From Bacillota bacterium (GTDB taxonomy: Bacteria > Bacillota > Clostridia > Acetivibrionales > DSM-1351), in contig JAEWMS010000075.1 in the NCBI GenBank assembly GCA_023393115.1, forward strand, positions 1-44,502: a stretch of DNA of 44,502 bases, read 5' to 3'. How positions within the stretch are numbered: the stretch's first letter is position 1; each line of letters begins with the position of its first letter. Shown one piece after another: positions 33,617 through 41,026 of the stretch. The position numbers and the translations under genes were made by a program. The notes below the pieces were generated by a model. The model was not told the DNA's origin, did not search any database, and was given only the letters and a program-made list of their open reading frames with translations.

Positions 33617-33839
33617 TCCACTTTTTTGTTGATATGTATGGTAATAATTACGAATGAGAGACAATGAATCTAAATTTAGTCTACCAATAATCAAAATTTA
33701 CTCCATTGTAATGCAAAATACATGAGAATAAAATAAACATATCGGAATAGTATATTTTAACTTGCAGTGTGAGAGGCAGGTAAATATGATTTTGTTTCTG
33801 CCTTCTTAATAAATCTATTTAAAAAAGGAGATTAAATTT
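33617..33839 (+). promoter_or_regulatory. metK upstream region
   Basis: About 220 bases containing a second CTAAATTTAG palindrome (33670-33679) and a weak hairpin GGCAG ... CTGCC (33776-33808) just before AAAAAAGGAGAT. I looked for the SAM-I (S-box) core (AGAGGTGGAGGGACTGGCCC-like) and did not find it. No convincing consensus promoter was identified. Confidence 0.4.
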
Positions 33840-35018
33840 ATGGCTAGATTATTTACTTCAGAATCAGTAACGGAAGGACATCCGGACAAAATATGCGATC
33901 AGATTTCAGATGCAATACTGGATGCATTAATAGAGCAGGACCCATATTCAAGAGTAGCTGCTGAAACAACGGTTGCAACAGGATTGGCTTTAGTAGTAGG
34001 TGAAATATCTACTAATGCATATGTTGATATACCAAAAATTATAAGAAATACGATCAGAGAAATAGGTTATACAAAAAATGCAGATGGCTTTGATGCTGAC
34101 TCAATTGCGGTTTTGACATCAATTGATGAACAGTCGGCTGATATCGCACTGGGTGTTGACAAGGCTTATGAGTCAAAGGCCAGCGATTCAAATGAAGACT
34201 TTGGTACAGGTGCAGGAGATCAGGGCATGATGTTCGGATATGCAACCAACGAAACACCTGAATATCTTCCCATAACAATTTCATATGCTCACCGTCTGAC
34301 CAGAAGGCTGACAGAAGTGAGAAAGAACGGTATTCTTAAATATTTGAGGCCCGATGGAAAATCTCAGGTGACTGTTGAATTCGACGATAATGGTATTGCT
34401 AAAAGAATAGATACAGTGGTTATTTCAACACAGCATAGTGAAGAGGTAACATTACAGCAGATCAGGGAAGACATTATCAAATATGTAATTACAGAAGTAA
34501 TACCAGCTAATTTGCTTGATGACAAAACCAAGTATTTTGTAAATCCTACCGGAAGATTTGTTATTGGAGGACCTCAAGGTGATGCAGGTCTGACAGGAAG
34601 AAAAATTATTGTTGATACATATGGCGGTGTTGGAAGACATGGTGGCGGAGCCTTTTCAGGAAAGGACCCAACAAAAGTTGACAGATCAGCAGCCTATGCT
34701 GCCAGATGGGTAGCTAAAAACCTTGTAGCTGCCGGCGTTGCAGACAAACTGGAAATCGAAGTTGCATATGCAATAGGAGTTGCCAGACCTGTTTCCATCA
34801 CAGTTGACACCTTCGGCACAGGTAAGCTTTCGGAGGAAAAAATCGTTTACATAATCGGGAAAGAATTTGATTTAAGGCCGGCAGCAATAATTGATGCTCT
34901 GGACTTAAGAAAGCCTATTTACAAACAAACAGCAGCCTACGGCCATTTTGGAAGAACTGATATAGATCTTCCCTGGGAAAGACTGGACAAAGTTGAAGCT
35001 ATTAAAAAGTACTTATAA
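33840..35018 (+). CDS. metK: S-adenosylmethionine synthetase
   Basis: A 392-residue enzyme making SAM from methionine and ATP. SESVTEGHPDKICDQISDAILD at the N-terminus, GAGDQGMMFGYA (about 117) and GGGAFSGKDPTKVDRSAAY (about 266) are the family signatures, with all usual ligands. It lies 14 bases before a radical-SAM-like gene, so in this unit it supplies the cosubstrate of its neighbours. Whether it is the only metK of the genome cannot be told from here. Confidence 0.97.
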   Translation: MARLFTSESVTEGHPDKICDQISDAILDALIEQDPYSRVAAETTVATGLALVVGEISTNAYVDIPKIIRNTIREIGYTKNADGFDADSIAVLTSIDEQSADIALGVDKAYESKASDSNEDFGTGAGDQGMMFGYATNETPEYLPITISYAHRLTRRLTEVRKNGILKYLRPDGKSQVTVEFDDNGIAKRIDTVVISTQHSEEVTLQQIREDIIKYVITEVIPANLLDDKTKYFVNPTGRFVIGGPQGDAGLTGRKIIVDTYGGVGRHGGGAFSGKDPTKVDRSAAYAARWVAKNLVAAGVADKLEIEVAYAIGVARPVSITVDTFGTGKLSEEKIVYIIGKEFDLRPAAIIDALDLRKPIYKQTAAYGHFGRTDIDLPWERLDKVEAIKKYL

Positions 35019-35032
35019 GGAGAACAGCATCC

Positions 35033-36292
35033 ATGGCTATGGAATTATTGAATAGAAACAAAACTGAGCTGACTCTTAAAGAGGTAATAGAAAAAAATAG
35101 CGACGTATCTCCCTTTGCTATAATTAAAGCCGACGTTCAACGCAGAACAGTGGTTTACAGTGAGAAGGCATTGGAAGCTGCCGATAAGAACATTCATCAA
35201 GTTCAGGCCAGAGGAATCTTTGGTTCGGTTGGAGAAAAGCACGACTATATGCCGGTATCTTTAATCCTGAGAGATGGACTTTCAATACTTACCGGCCCTG
35301 TTCCTACTTTAAGAAATGATCCCTATGTGGTTGATGAAGTAGATGGAAAGCTATACCTTACTGATGGCGGAGAGCTTATTGAAGAAGTGGAATATTGGTA
35401 TAAACCGGACTTTCAGGATAAGCTCACAACCTCAGGAAAACCCATGTGGCAGATAGCGACAGCTAGGCCACAAAGACTGGATATCGACCCATACAGCTAT
35501 TGTCACTTCTGGGATAAGGGAGACGGCTGCCGGTTCTGTAATATGGGAGCAAATTTTCATAAAAGCAAACGTGAGTTCAATAAGCCAGCCAGACTTGATC
35601 CGGAGGATGTTTTCGAAACAGTTCGGGAGGCATTAAAACAGCCGGGCCGCTTTACAAACATAAAAATGACAGCAGGCTCAATTTTAAGCGGTGAAGAGAT
35701 TTTTGATGACGAGGTGGAAATGTATATTGAAATTCTGCAGGCTATAGGCCGGAATTTCAAAACAAAGAGATTCCCCAGTCAAATAATATCCTCTGCATTT
35801 TCTGAAAAGCAGTTGGCGCGGATATATGAAAATACCGGAGTAATGTCCTTCACCTCTGATATGGAAGTATTGAATGAAAAGCTGTTTTCCTCAATTTGTC
35901 CGGGAAAAAACAAGCATATTGGCTATAAAGAGTGGAAACGCCGTATATTTGCAGCCGTTGATATATTTGGAAGAGGATATGTTAATACCGGAATTGTCGG
36001 AGGGGTTGAAACAGCACAGCCCGGAGGCTTTACCACAGAAGAGGATGCCCTTAAAGCTACTCTTGAAGAAGCAGAAGATTTCGCACAGCACGGAGTAAGC
36101 ACTGTACACTGTGTCTGGGTTCCATATCCCGGCTCTGTATTTCAGAATCAGAATAATCCATCCCTTGAGTATTATGTCAAGTTAAGCAAGGGGCTTTATG
36201 AACTTCGTAAAAAATATGGACTTTCAATAGATATGGATAACTATAGACGATGCGGCAACCATCCTGATTCAGATTTGGACCGGGTACTTTAG
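35033..36292 (+). CDS. radical-SAM-like enzyme 1 with CX8CX2C motif
   Basis: A 419-residue protein with a 150-residue N-terminal region, then CHFWDKGDGCRFC holding C157, C166 and C169 (CX8CX2C instead of the canonical CX3CX2C). It then has a TIM-barrel-like segment with KQPGRFTNIKMTAGSIL, AIGRNFKTKRFPSQIIS, VNTGIVGGVETAQPGG and a C-terminal NYRRCGNHPDSDL. The layout after the cysteines resembles the biotin synthase-like radical SAM group. A paralogue lies at 39729. AAGGAGAA sits 9 bases before the ATG. The reaction is unknown to me. It is tightly packed between metK (14 bases) and the FMN protein (15 bases). Confidence 0.75.
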   Translation: MAMELLNRNKTELTLKEVIEKNSDVSPFAIIKADVQRRTVVYSEKALEAADKNIHQVQARGIFGSVGEKHDYMPVSLILRDGLSILTGPVPTLRNDPYVVDEVDGKLYLTDGGELIEEVEYWYKPDFQDKLTTSGKPMWQIATARPQRLDIDPYSYCHFWDKGDGCRFCNMGANFHKSKREFNKPARLDPEDVFETVREALKQPGRFTNIKMTAGSILSGEEIFDDEVEMYIEILQAIGRNFKTKRFPSQIISSAFSEKQLARIYENTGVMSFTSDMEVLNEKLFSSICPGKNKHIGYKEWKRRIFAAVDIFGRGYVNTGIVGGVETAQPGGFTTEEDALKATLEEAEDFAQHGVSTVHCVWVPYPGSVFQNQNNPSLEYYVKLSKGLYELRKKYGLSIDMDNYRRCGNHPDSDLDRVL

Positions 36293-36307
36293 AAGGGGGA
36301 TAAAATT

Positions 36308-36772
36308 ATGGCTACAAAACTTGAGAAAGAAACCATCGAACTGATTACAGGAGAAAAGGCTGTTAAGGTGCTGGCAACCACGGATAAGAATGGTGAGCCC
36401 CATGTGGTTTTTAAAGGTTCAATAAATATTGACTCCGAGGGAAATCTAATTTTTCTGGAGCTTCTGGAGTCCTCAAGAACCAACAGCAATCTTGTATATA
36501 GCATTTGGTTCAAAAAAAAGGTTGCAGTATCAGTTAAATCCGAAGATGGCAGAAGTGTTCAGATAAAAGGGACTCCTGTTAAGTGTCACATAACCGGACC
36601 GGTATTTGAGCACTATTACAAATTCATAAGACAGAGCATTGAAGATGCTGATCTGGCTGCAGTATGGATAATAGAACCTGAAGAAGTAAGAGAAGAAACC
36701 TATAAGGTCAGAAAAGCGGAAGAGGAAAAAAATCATCCACTTTTATTGCATCTTGATAGGTTGGCAAAATAA
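36308..36772 (+). CDS. pyridoxamine 5'-phosphate oxidase-family FMN split-barrel protein
   Basis: A 154-residue flavin split-barrel protein. VKVLATTDKNGEPHVVFKGS (about 17-36) and NSNLVYSIWFKKKVAVSVKS (about 58-77) are the strand pattern of the PNPOx-like family. Members bind FMN, F420 or heme and often act as small-molecule reductases. Real PdxH residues are not evident, so vitamin B6 synthesis is not implied. It is 15 bases after radical-SAM-like enzyme 1, so probably works with it. Confidence 0.75.
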   Translation: MATKLEKETIELITGEKAVKVLATTDKNGEPHVVFKGSINIDSEGNLIFLELLESSRTNSNLVYSIWFKKKVAVSVKSEDGRSVQIKGTPVKCHITGPVFEHYYKFIRQSIEDADLAAVWIIEPEEVREETYKVRKAEEEKNHPLLLHLDRLAK

Positions 36773-36775
36773 ATT

Positions 36776-36788
36776 AACGCTTAGCGTT
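36776..36788 (+). promoter_or_regulatory. hairpin immediately 5' of the binding-protein ribosome site
   Basis: AACGC-TTA-GCGTT, a perfect 5-bp stem that ends 2 bases before AAGGAGG of the 36805 gene. It is another member of the pre-Shine-Dalgarno hairpin series. Confidence 0.45.
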
Positions 36789-36804
36789 ATAAGGAGGCAT
36801 TTCT

Positions 36805-37908
36805 ATGTTAGAAAATAAAAAAGTGAAAAGAGTGCTATCATTGGCTTTATCAATATTACTTGTGACTGCGACTGTTGGATGCGGAGCCGTTGATACCTCT
36901 GTGCAGAGCAGCGCAGCAAGTACCTCGGTGCAGAGCAGTGCAGCAAGTACCTCGGTGCAGAGTAGTGAAGCAAGTTCCTCAGTGAAGGATAGTGAAACCG
37001 GTACCTCGTCTGATAAGAATATTGTCATCAGATATGGTTATCAACCTGGTCATTCACAGGTCGTAATTGCTGATAAAAAGGGCTTCTTCAAAGAGGAATT
37101 TGAAAAGGATAATATCACTTTCCAATTCAGTAAATTCCAGTCCGGACCTGCGCTGGTTACCTCTCTGACAGCAGGTGAACTGGATTTCGGTCAAACTGGT
37201 GACATACCTGCACTTTCAGCAAAAGCGAACAATGTGGATATTAAAATTGTTGGAAAATATATCAGTTCTAATCAGGTTAATAGCCTGCTTGTAACCAAAA
37301 AGTCAGGAATAAAGACCATAGCAGAATTAAAAGGTAAAAAGGTCGGTGTGACCATCGGATCAACCTGCCATCAGCTGCTATACATATATTTGGAATCAGT
37401 GAATCTAAAGCCGGAGGATATTCAACAGGTTAACCTTATGCCCGGTGATATAGTTTCAAGTCTTGTATCAGGAAATATTGATGCAGCAGTTACCTGGGAA
37501 CCCTATTCAAGTACGACTTTAGCAAAGGGCATTACCGACAAATTAGCTGATGGTGTGGGCTATAAAAAGGAAGTAGATGTAATTATTGCCAATAATCCTT
37601 TCTTGCAGCAGCATCCTGATGCAACTGCCAGAGTTCTGAAGGTCCTTGACAAGGCAGGAAAATGGATAGCTCAGAATCAGGAGGAGGCACTTAAGCTCGT
37701 GGGAGCTGATGCCGGTGTTGACCCGAGTGTTCTGGCACCTATGTTCTCCAAAGTAATTGTTGATGATATAGGCTTAAGTACTGAGGATATAGCTTCAATT
37801 AAGGAATCACAGACATTCCTGAGAAAATATCAGATCCTTAAGAAGGATGTAGACGTTGATTCACTTGTAGATACACAATATTTAAAATTAGCAGGTATCC
37901 AAAAGTAA
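36805..37908 (+). CDS. NMT1/THI5-like (SsuA/TauA/NrtA/ThiY) substrate-binding lipoprotein
   Basis: This 367-residue lipoprotein has a basic start, a hydrophobic signal and the lipobox TVGC. A Ser-rich linker of three 9-residue repeats (about 32-60) precedes a periplasmic-binding domain: IRYGYQPGHSQVVIADKKGFF, QSGPALVTSLTAGELDFGQTGD and LKGKKVGVTIGS are the NMT1/THI5-like pattern. Ligands of this family include aliphatic sulfonates, taurine, nitrate and thiamine pyrimidines, and I cannot choose from sequence. Permease and ATPase follow at 38084 and 38917. Confidence 0.88.
   Translation: MLENKKVKRVLSLALSILLVTATVGCGAVDTSVQSSAASTSVQSSAASTSVQSSEASSSVKDSETGTSSDKNIVIRYGYQPGHSQVVIADKKGFFKEEFEKDNITFQFSKFQSGPALVTSLTAGELDFGQTGDIPALSAKANNVDIKIVGKYISSNQVNSLLVTKKSGIKTIAELKGKKVGVTIGSTCHQLLYIYLESVNLKPEDIQQVNLMPGDIVSSLVSGNIDAAVTWEPYSSTTLAKGITDKLADGVGYKKEVDVIIANNPFLQQHPDATARVLKVLDKAGKWIAQNQEEALKLVGADAGVDPSVLAPMFSKVIVDDIGLSTEDIASIKESQTFLRKYQILKKDVDVDSLVDTQYLKLAGIQK
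36898..36978 (+). repeat. 27-base tandem repeat coding the lipoprotein linker
   Basis: Three in-frame 27-base units (36898, 36925, 36952) encoding SVQSSAAST, SVQSSAAST and SVQSSEASS. The first two differ at only two bases, so the array is recent and likely variable between strains. It forms a flexible tether from the lipid anchor. Confidence 0.85.
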
Positions 37909-37981
37909 AAGTCTAAGAAATTTCTATATAAATCACTATTCTGGCTTTTACAGCTTTTGCAATAATGTTTAAACCGCCTGA

Positions 37982-38006
37982 GCAGGGTGAATGTAATTCA
38001 TCCTGC
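37982..38006 (+). other. hairpin between the binding protein and permease genes
   Basis: GCAGGGTGAAT-GTA-ATTCATCCTGC, an 11-bp stem with one G-T pair and a 3-base loop, followed by CTGTGCTATTTTAG rather than a T run. It is placed in the 175-base gap after the binding-protein gene, where such hairpins often protect the upstream mRNA or partly terminate transcription, raising binding protein over permease. Confidence 0.6.
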
Positions 38007-38083
38007 CTGTGCTATTTTAGCCTATTGAAATGATGGCCTGAATTATTGAGTATAGCAGATATTCATGGGGGTGAAGTTGGTAT

Positions 38084-38878
38084 ATGAGTTTTAAAATGAA
38101 TAGTAAGTTAAGTCGCTTTGATAAACGCCTGAATATTTTTCTAATGTTTCTAACACCTGTCCTTATAGTAGTTGTATGGCAAATAGCCAGTGATAACGGT
38201 AAAATAAATGCATCTGTATTGCCTTCACCATATACAATTGGCGACACACTTGTTGCCATGGCACAAAGCGGAGAATTGTTTCAGCATTTGAGTGTCAGCC
38301 TTCTTCGTGTATTAAAGGGATATATTGTTGGGTGTTTGTTTGGAATAACAGCCGGAACACTAATGGGGTTAATCAGAAAATTTGAGAGTGCCATGACTCT
38401 GGTTTTTGGTATAATCCGCCCAATTCCTATAATTGCGTGGGTTCCAATATTAATTCTCTGGATGGGGATTGATGAATCCTCGAAAGTGACAGTAATTGCC
38501 TTTGGTACTTTTTTTCCGGTAATGCTTAATACAGTCCATGGTATTCAAAGTACGGATAAAAAATATCTTGAGGTAGCCCACTCTCTGGAAAAAAGCCCAG
38601 CTAGAATTTTATTAAAAGTTATATTCCCGTCAGCGCTGCCGGCGATTTTTACAGGTGTACGTATTGGCCTTGGAATAGCCTGGATGAGTGTTGTTGGTGC
38701 AGAACTGATAGCAGCTTCCTCGGGCATAGGCTATCTTATATCATATGCCGGACAATTGTCTCAACCGGATGTTATGCTTGCCGGTGTTATTTCTATAGGA
38801 GTAGTGGGACTGCTACTTGACACATTCCTTAGAATAATTGAGAAGCTGGTTCTGAAATGGAATATAACCAGTAAATAA
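38084..38878 (+). CDS. ABC transporter permease, SsuC/TauC-like
   Basis: A 264-residue inner-membrane permease with six predicted helices. The EAA-like cytoplasmic loop, EVAHSLEKSPARILLKVIFPSALPAIFTGVR (about 162-192), is clear, and the start LNIFLMFLTPVLIVVVWQIAS is the first helix. It pairs with the ATPase 38 bases downstream and the lipoprotein upstream. Confidence 0.92.
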   Translation: MSFKMNSKLSRFDKRLNIFLMFLTPVLIVVVWQIASDNGKINASVLPSPYTIGDTLVAMAQSGELFQHLSVSLLRVLKGYIVGCLFGITAGTLMGLIRKFESAMTLVFGIIRPIPIIAWVPILILWMGIDESSKVTVIAFGTFFPVMLNTVHGIQSTDKKYLEVAHSLEKSPARILLKVIFPSALPAIFTGVRIGLGIAWMSVVGAELIAASSGIGYLISYAGQLSQPDVMLAGVISIGVVGLLLDTFLRIIEKLVLKWNITSK

Positions 38879-38916
38879 ATGTTGTTAACTTTATTCGATA
38901 GAACGGAGGTAACCTG

Positions 38917-39717
38917 ATGACTGATGCAGATAAAAAAATTCTGGAAATAAAAGATTTAGATATTAAATTTACTATTGATTCGGGCACACTTCAGGTTTTA
39001 AATAACATAAACCTTACAATTTCAAAAGGTGAATTTATTTGTATAGTAGGAGCCAGTGGCTGTGGTAAAAGTACGCTGCTTCGGATAATCGGAGGTCTTG
39101 AGCAGGGCTATACCGGAAACTGTCTGTTTAAGGAACAAGAGGTAAGAAAGCCATCTGTAGACCGTGGCTTCGTATTTCAGGAATCAAGACTGCTTCCATG
39201 GCTTACGGTGGAAAAAAATGTGGAATTCGGACTCAGAGATGCCCCTGAAATAAAGCAGGGAAATTCCAGGGAGAAGAAAGATATAGTACAACAGCACTTG
39301 GAACTGGTGGGGCTGGAGAACTTCGGAAAAGCTTATCCGTATCAGCTTTCGGGAGGAATGCAGCAACGCGCCAGTATTGCAAGGGCCTTGGTAAATAACC
39401 CGGATATGCTTTTGCTGGATGAGCCCTTTGGCGCATTGGATGCTTTTACCAGAATAAATATGCAGCAGGAGATACTTAAAATCTGGCGCAAAGAAAAAAC
39501 TACAATGATTCTGGTAACTCATGATATTGACGAGGCTGTTTACCTGGCCGACAGAGTTGTGCTGATGTCCCAGAGACCCGGGACTATAAAGAAGATTGTA
39601 AAAAACGATGTTCCAAGGCCAAGAAACCGGAAAAATCCACAATATACTAAAATCAGGAATGAAATATTTGAGGAATTCTTTGCGGAATTTGAGACCGATA
39701 TTGAGTATTTTATTTAA
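38917..39717 (+). CDS. ABC transporter ATPase, SsuB/TauB-like
   Basis: A 266-residue ATP-binding subunit: Walker A GASGCGKST (about 45), Q-loop FQESRLLPW (about 87), signature LSGGMQQRASIARAL (about 145), Walker B LLLDEPFGALD (about 165) and switch VTHDIDEAV (about 200). Sequence around the Q-loop and the C-terminus is typical of sulfonate/nitrate/taurine importers. It ends 11 bases before the second radical-SAM-like gene, so transporter and enzymes are co-expressed. Confidence 0.93.
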   Translation: MTDADKKILEIKDLDIKFTIDSGTLQVLNNINLTISKGEFICIVGASGCGKSTLLRIIGGLEQGYTGNCLFKEQEVRKPSVDRGFVFQESRLLPWLTVEKNVEFGLRDAPEIKQGNSREKKDIVQQHLELVGLENFGKAYPYQLSGGMQQRASIARALVNNPDMLLLDEPFGALDAFTRINMQQEILKIWRKEKTTMILVTHDIDEAVYLADRVVLMSQRPGTIKKIVKNDVPRPRNRKNPQYTKIRNEIFEEFFAEFETDIEYFI

Positions 39718-39728
39718 GGAGGTCAATA

Positions 39729-40952
39729 ATGGAGAAATCACTAAGTCTTCAGGAAGTTATCAATAAATATAAAAACATATCACCCTTTGTTATTATCAAA
39801 ACTGATGTCCAGAGAAGAACCATAACCTATACTAAACGGGCGCTGGAAGCAGTGGACGTATCCATCCACCAGGTGGAATATATAGGGTATAACGTGGATA
39901 TGCAGGCCAATGCCATTCCTTGCTCTCTGATGCTGAGGGATGGAACTACTATTATGTCAGCGCCCTTTCCCACAAAACAGACTCCATATGTTGTTGATTT
40001 TATTGATGGGAAAACGGTTCTTACTGATAATGGTGAGATTATTGAGGAAGTGGAATACTGGTATAAGCCCGACTATTACAACAAGGTAACCAGTTCCGGG
40101 GTGCCAATGTGGAAGATTGTAGGTGCACGTCCACAGCGGTTGGATATAAACCCTTATCAATACTGCCATTTCTGGGACAAGGGACAGGGTTGCAAATTCT
40201 GTGCAATTTCAGCTACATATCACAAGCACAAGGATCAAAAGGCTTTAAAGCTAAATGCCGAGGATATAGCCGAAAGTGTAGGAGAAGCTATCAAGCAGCC
40301 CGGACGTTTTGCAAATATACTCCTTACCGGAGGTTCAATAATTCAGGGTAATGAACCCTTCGATGAAGAGTTGGATAATTACATTGAAATACTCAAGGCT
40401 ATAGGAAGAAACTTCAAAACCAGGAGATTCCCAAGTCAGCTGATTTCAACAGCGCTTAACGAAAGGCAGTTGAGACGTCTGTATGAAGAAACCGGCCTAA
40501 TGACTTATACAGCTGATATTGAAGTTTTAAATGAAGATAAATTCAACTGGATCTGCCCGGGGAAGGCCAAATGGGTGGGCTATGAGGGATGGAAAGAGCG
40601 TCTTTATACTGCTGTTGATATATTTGGAAAAGGAAATGTAAATACAGGGTTGGTTGGAGGAGTAGAGTTGGCTAAACCAAACGGCTTCAGCAGTGAAGAG
40701 GATGCTTTGAAGTCTACACTGGAAGAGGCCGAGGTTCTGGCAGAACGAGGGGTTAATGCGGTATATTGCGTATGGAACACTCTTCCGGGAACTGTATTCC
40801 ATGATCAGACAATTCCTTCCCTCGAATACTATGTTAAATTGGCTGCTGGACTTCAGGGCCTTCGTGAGAAATATAACCTGCCGGTGGATCTGGATAACTA
40901 CAGACGCTGCGGAAATCATCCAGATGCCGATTTGGCAAGATGTCCCCTATAA
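39729..40952 (+). CDS. radical-SAM-like enzyme 2 with CX8CX2C motif
   Basis: A 407-residue paralogue of the 35033 protein, similar along the whole length: SPFVIIKTDVQRRTITY at the start, CHFWDKGQGCKFC with C146, C155 and C158, KQPGRFANILLTGGSI, AIGRNFKTRRFPSQLIS and NYRRCGNHPDADLARC at the end. The N-terminal region before the cysteines differs in length by about 11 residues. Two copies flanking the transporter suggest two sequential or alternative substrates rather than redundancy. AAGGAGG lies 6 bases before the ATG. Confidence 0.75.
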   Translation: MEKSLSLQEVINKYKNISPFVIIKTDVQRRTITYTKRALEAVDVSIHQVEYIGYNVDMQANAIPCSLMLRDGTTIMSAPFPTKQTPYVVDFIDGKTVLTDNGEIIEEVEYWYKPDYYNKVTSSGVPMWKIVGARPQRLDINPYQYCHFWDKGQGCKFCAISATYHKHKDQKALKLNAEDIAESVGEAIKQPGRFANILLTGGSIIQGNEPFDEELDNYIEILKAIGRNFKTRRFPSQLISTALNERQLRRLYEETGLMTYTADIEVLNEDKFNWICPGKAKWVGYEGWKERLYTAVDIFGKGNVNTGLVGGVELAKPNGFSSEEDALKSTLEEAEVLAERGVNAVYCVWNTLPGTVFHDQTIPSLEYYVKLAAGLQGLREKYNLPVDLDNYRRCGNHPDADLARCPL

Positions 40953-40978
40953 TATATTTTGTGGCCGTTATATGGCTA

Positions 40979-41026
40979 TTTCATTACTATTTGTGGCCAC
41001 AATTGTGGCTCATGGAGGTTAATATG
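40979..41026 (+). promoter_or_regulatory. conserved hairpin leader of the PLP lyase (copy C)
   Basis: TTTCATTACTATTTGTGGCC, the perfect 14-base palindrome GCCACAATTGTGGC (40996-41009), then TGGAGGTTAATATG. It matches copies A and B but lacks the AAAGCCACT half. An additional TTTTGTGGCC occurs just upstream at 40957-40966, suggesting partial internal duplication. Confidence 0.65.
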
